Source: DATDCV01 sp036524155 (GTDB lineage Bacteria > Verrucomicrobiota > Verrucomicrobiia > Limisphaerales > UBA8199). Taken from it: a stretch of 7,322 bases of DNA. Below the pieces are notes generated by a model. That model did no database searches and was not told the DNA's origin. It saw nothing but the letters and a program-made list of their open reading frames with translations. The translations under genes and the position numbers were made by a program. Of this stretch, positions 6,845 through 7,322 are shown in pieces. Within the stretch, counting starts at the first letter, position 1. Each line of letters opens with the position of its first letter. The stretch spans positions 1 through 7,322 of the forward strand of contig DATDCV010000467.1 of NCBI GenBank assembly GCA_036524155.1. Reading direction: 5' to 3'.

Positions 6845-7322
6845 ATGAAATTGAACGTGCGGGCACTAATGGCGGCACTGCTGGTTAGCACGACTGGTGT
6901 GGCAGCGGTTACAGTCAGGCCCGAGGAATTGGCCGAGCGCCGCGACTGGGTGGCCGCGCGATTCGAGGGGCGGCTGCCGCCGCCGTCCACCCAGCCGGCG
7001 CTGGTGGTTGTCGCCAACCACGGTCCGGTGCTCAAGAACGCCCGCGCCAGCAAGCCGCTGCGTCTCGCAAATCAAGATTTTAAGCGGGGAGTTCTTTGCC
7101 ACGCTCCGAGCAAGGTCCTCATCCGCCTGCCCTCCCCCGGCAGGATGTTCACCGCGTTGGTGGGCATCGACAGCAACGAGCAAACCAGCGGCGGTCGCGG
7201 CAGCGTGGATTTCTCGGTGCACGTTGGAGGGGCGGAGAAGTTTCGCTCGGGTGTCCTGCGGGAGGGCATGGCTGGCAAGCCGGTGAAAGTTGACCTTGAA
7301 GGCGCGACGGAATTTATCATCC
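6845..7322 (+). CDS. NPCBM/NEW2-domain protein, N-terminal part, possibly an alpha-galactosidase (partial, runs off the window)
   Basis: From ATG at 6845 the frame stays open for 159 codons to the window edge, so the gene is truncated by the window. Residues 1-21 form a Sec signal peptide (MKLNVRALMAALLVSTTGVAA). After a short linker containing EELAERRDWVAARFEG comes an NPCBM-type beta-sandwich from about residue 78: F-K-R-G-V-L-C-H-A, then K-V-L-I-R-L, then V-G-I-D-S-N-E-Q-T-S-G-G-R-G-S-V at about 106-121, the family's best-known signature. NPCBM modules usually accompany glycoside hydrolases such as alpha-galactosidases (GH27/GH36) or GH98. In PVC bacteria, as I recall, this N-terminal arrangement leads into a melibiase domain, but no catalytic domain is visible here. 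No good Shine-Dalgarno precedes the ATG; Met9 at 6869 is an alternative. The gene is transcribed away from the sulfatase. Confidence 0.85.
   Translation, partial: MKLNVRALMAALLVSTTGVAAVTVRPEELAERRDWVAARFEGRLPPPSTQPALVVVANHGPVLKNARASKPLRLANQDFKRGVLCHAPSKVLIRLPSPGRMFTALVGIDSNEQTSGGRGSVDFSVHVGGAEKFRSGVLREGMAGKPVKVDLEGATEFII

Overview
The window reads as a GC-rich bacterial chromosome fragment carrying a secreted polysaccharide- or glycan-processing locus. Five protein genes are supported. Three run left to right as a tight cluster (7-4670), one sulfatase runs in the opposite direction (4703-6190), and a fifth gene on the + strand is cut by the right edge (6845-7322). The mix of a Tat-exported unclassified TIM-barrel-like protein, a propeller plus beta-sandwich protein, a BNR/sialidase-like protein, a type I sulfatase and an NPCBM-bearing protein is typical of Verrucomicrobiota or Planctomycetota. 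Verrucomicrobiota is my preferred guess, from remembered family resemblance and repeat style only; no rRNA or marker gene is present to prove it.

Layout. Gene 1 (7-1653) has a twin-arginine leader and glycosidase-like barrel features, but no family I can name with certainty. Its stop overlaps the start of gene 2 (ATGA at 1650-1653). Gene 2 (1650-3662) encodes a secreted protein with three apparent modules: beta-propeller, LamG/DUF1080-like beta-sandwich, and a C-terminal galactose-binding-like sandwich. Gene 3 (3675-4670) starts 12 nt after gene 2, in the same reading frame. It is a BNR/Asp-box sialidase-like protein that looks internally shortened by roughly 100 residues relative to the family as I remember it. 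The sulfatase (complement 4703-6190) converges on gene 3 with 32 nt between the stops, and all its recognisable catalytic residues are intact. The last gene starts with a signal peptide and enters an NPCBM domain before the window ends.

The most unusual DNA lies between the sulfatase core and the last gene. A perfect 27-bp inverted repeat (6061-6133) is translated in frame as part of the sulfatase leader, just before the signal-peptide core. About 340 nt away, in the gap between divergent genes, is a larger composite palindrome (6471-6667). It is built from two inverted copies of a two-hairpin unit and resembles a REPIN (REP doublet). The stems of the two copies differ by paired changes that keep the pairing. 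A third, 21-nt inverted pair (6326-6346 and 6709-6729) brackets it.

Taken together, the proteins could act outside the cytoplasm on a sulfated, galactose- or sialic-acid-like glycan: the sulfatase removes sulfate esters and the glycosidase-like proteins trim the sugars. The substrate cannot be fixed from sequence alone. I see no regulator, transporter, SusC/SusD pair, tRNA, rRNA, CRISPR array or transposase gene in the window.
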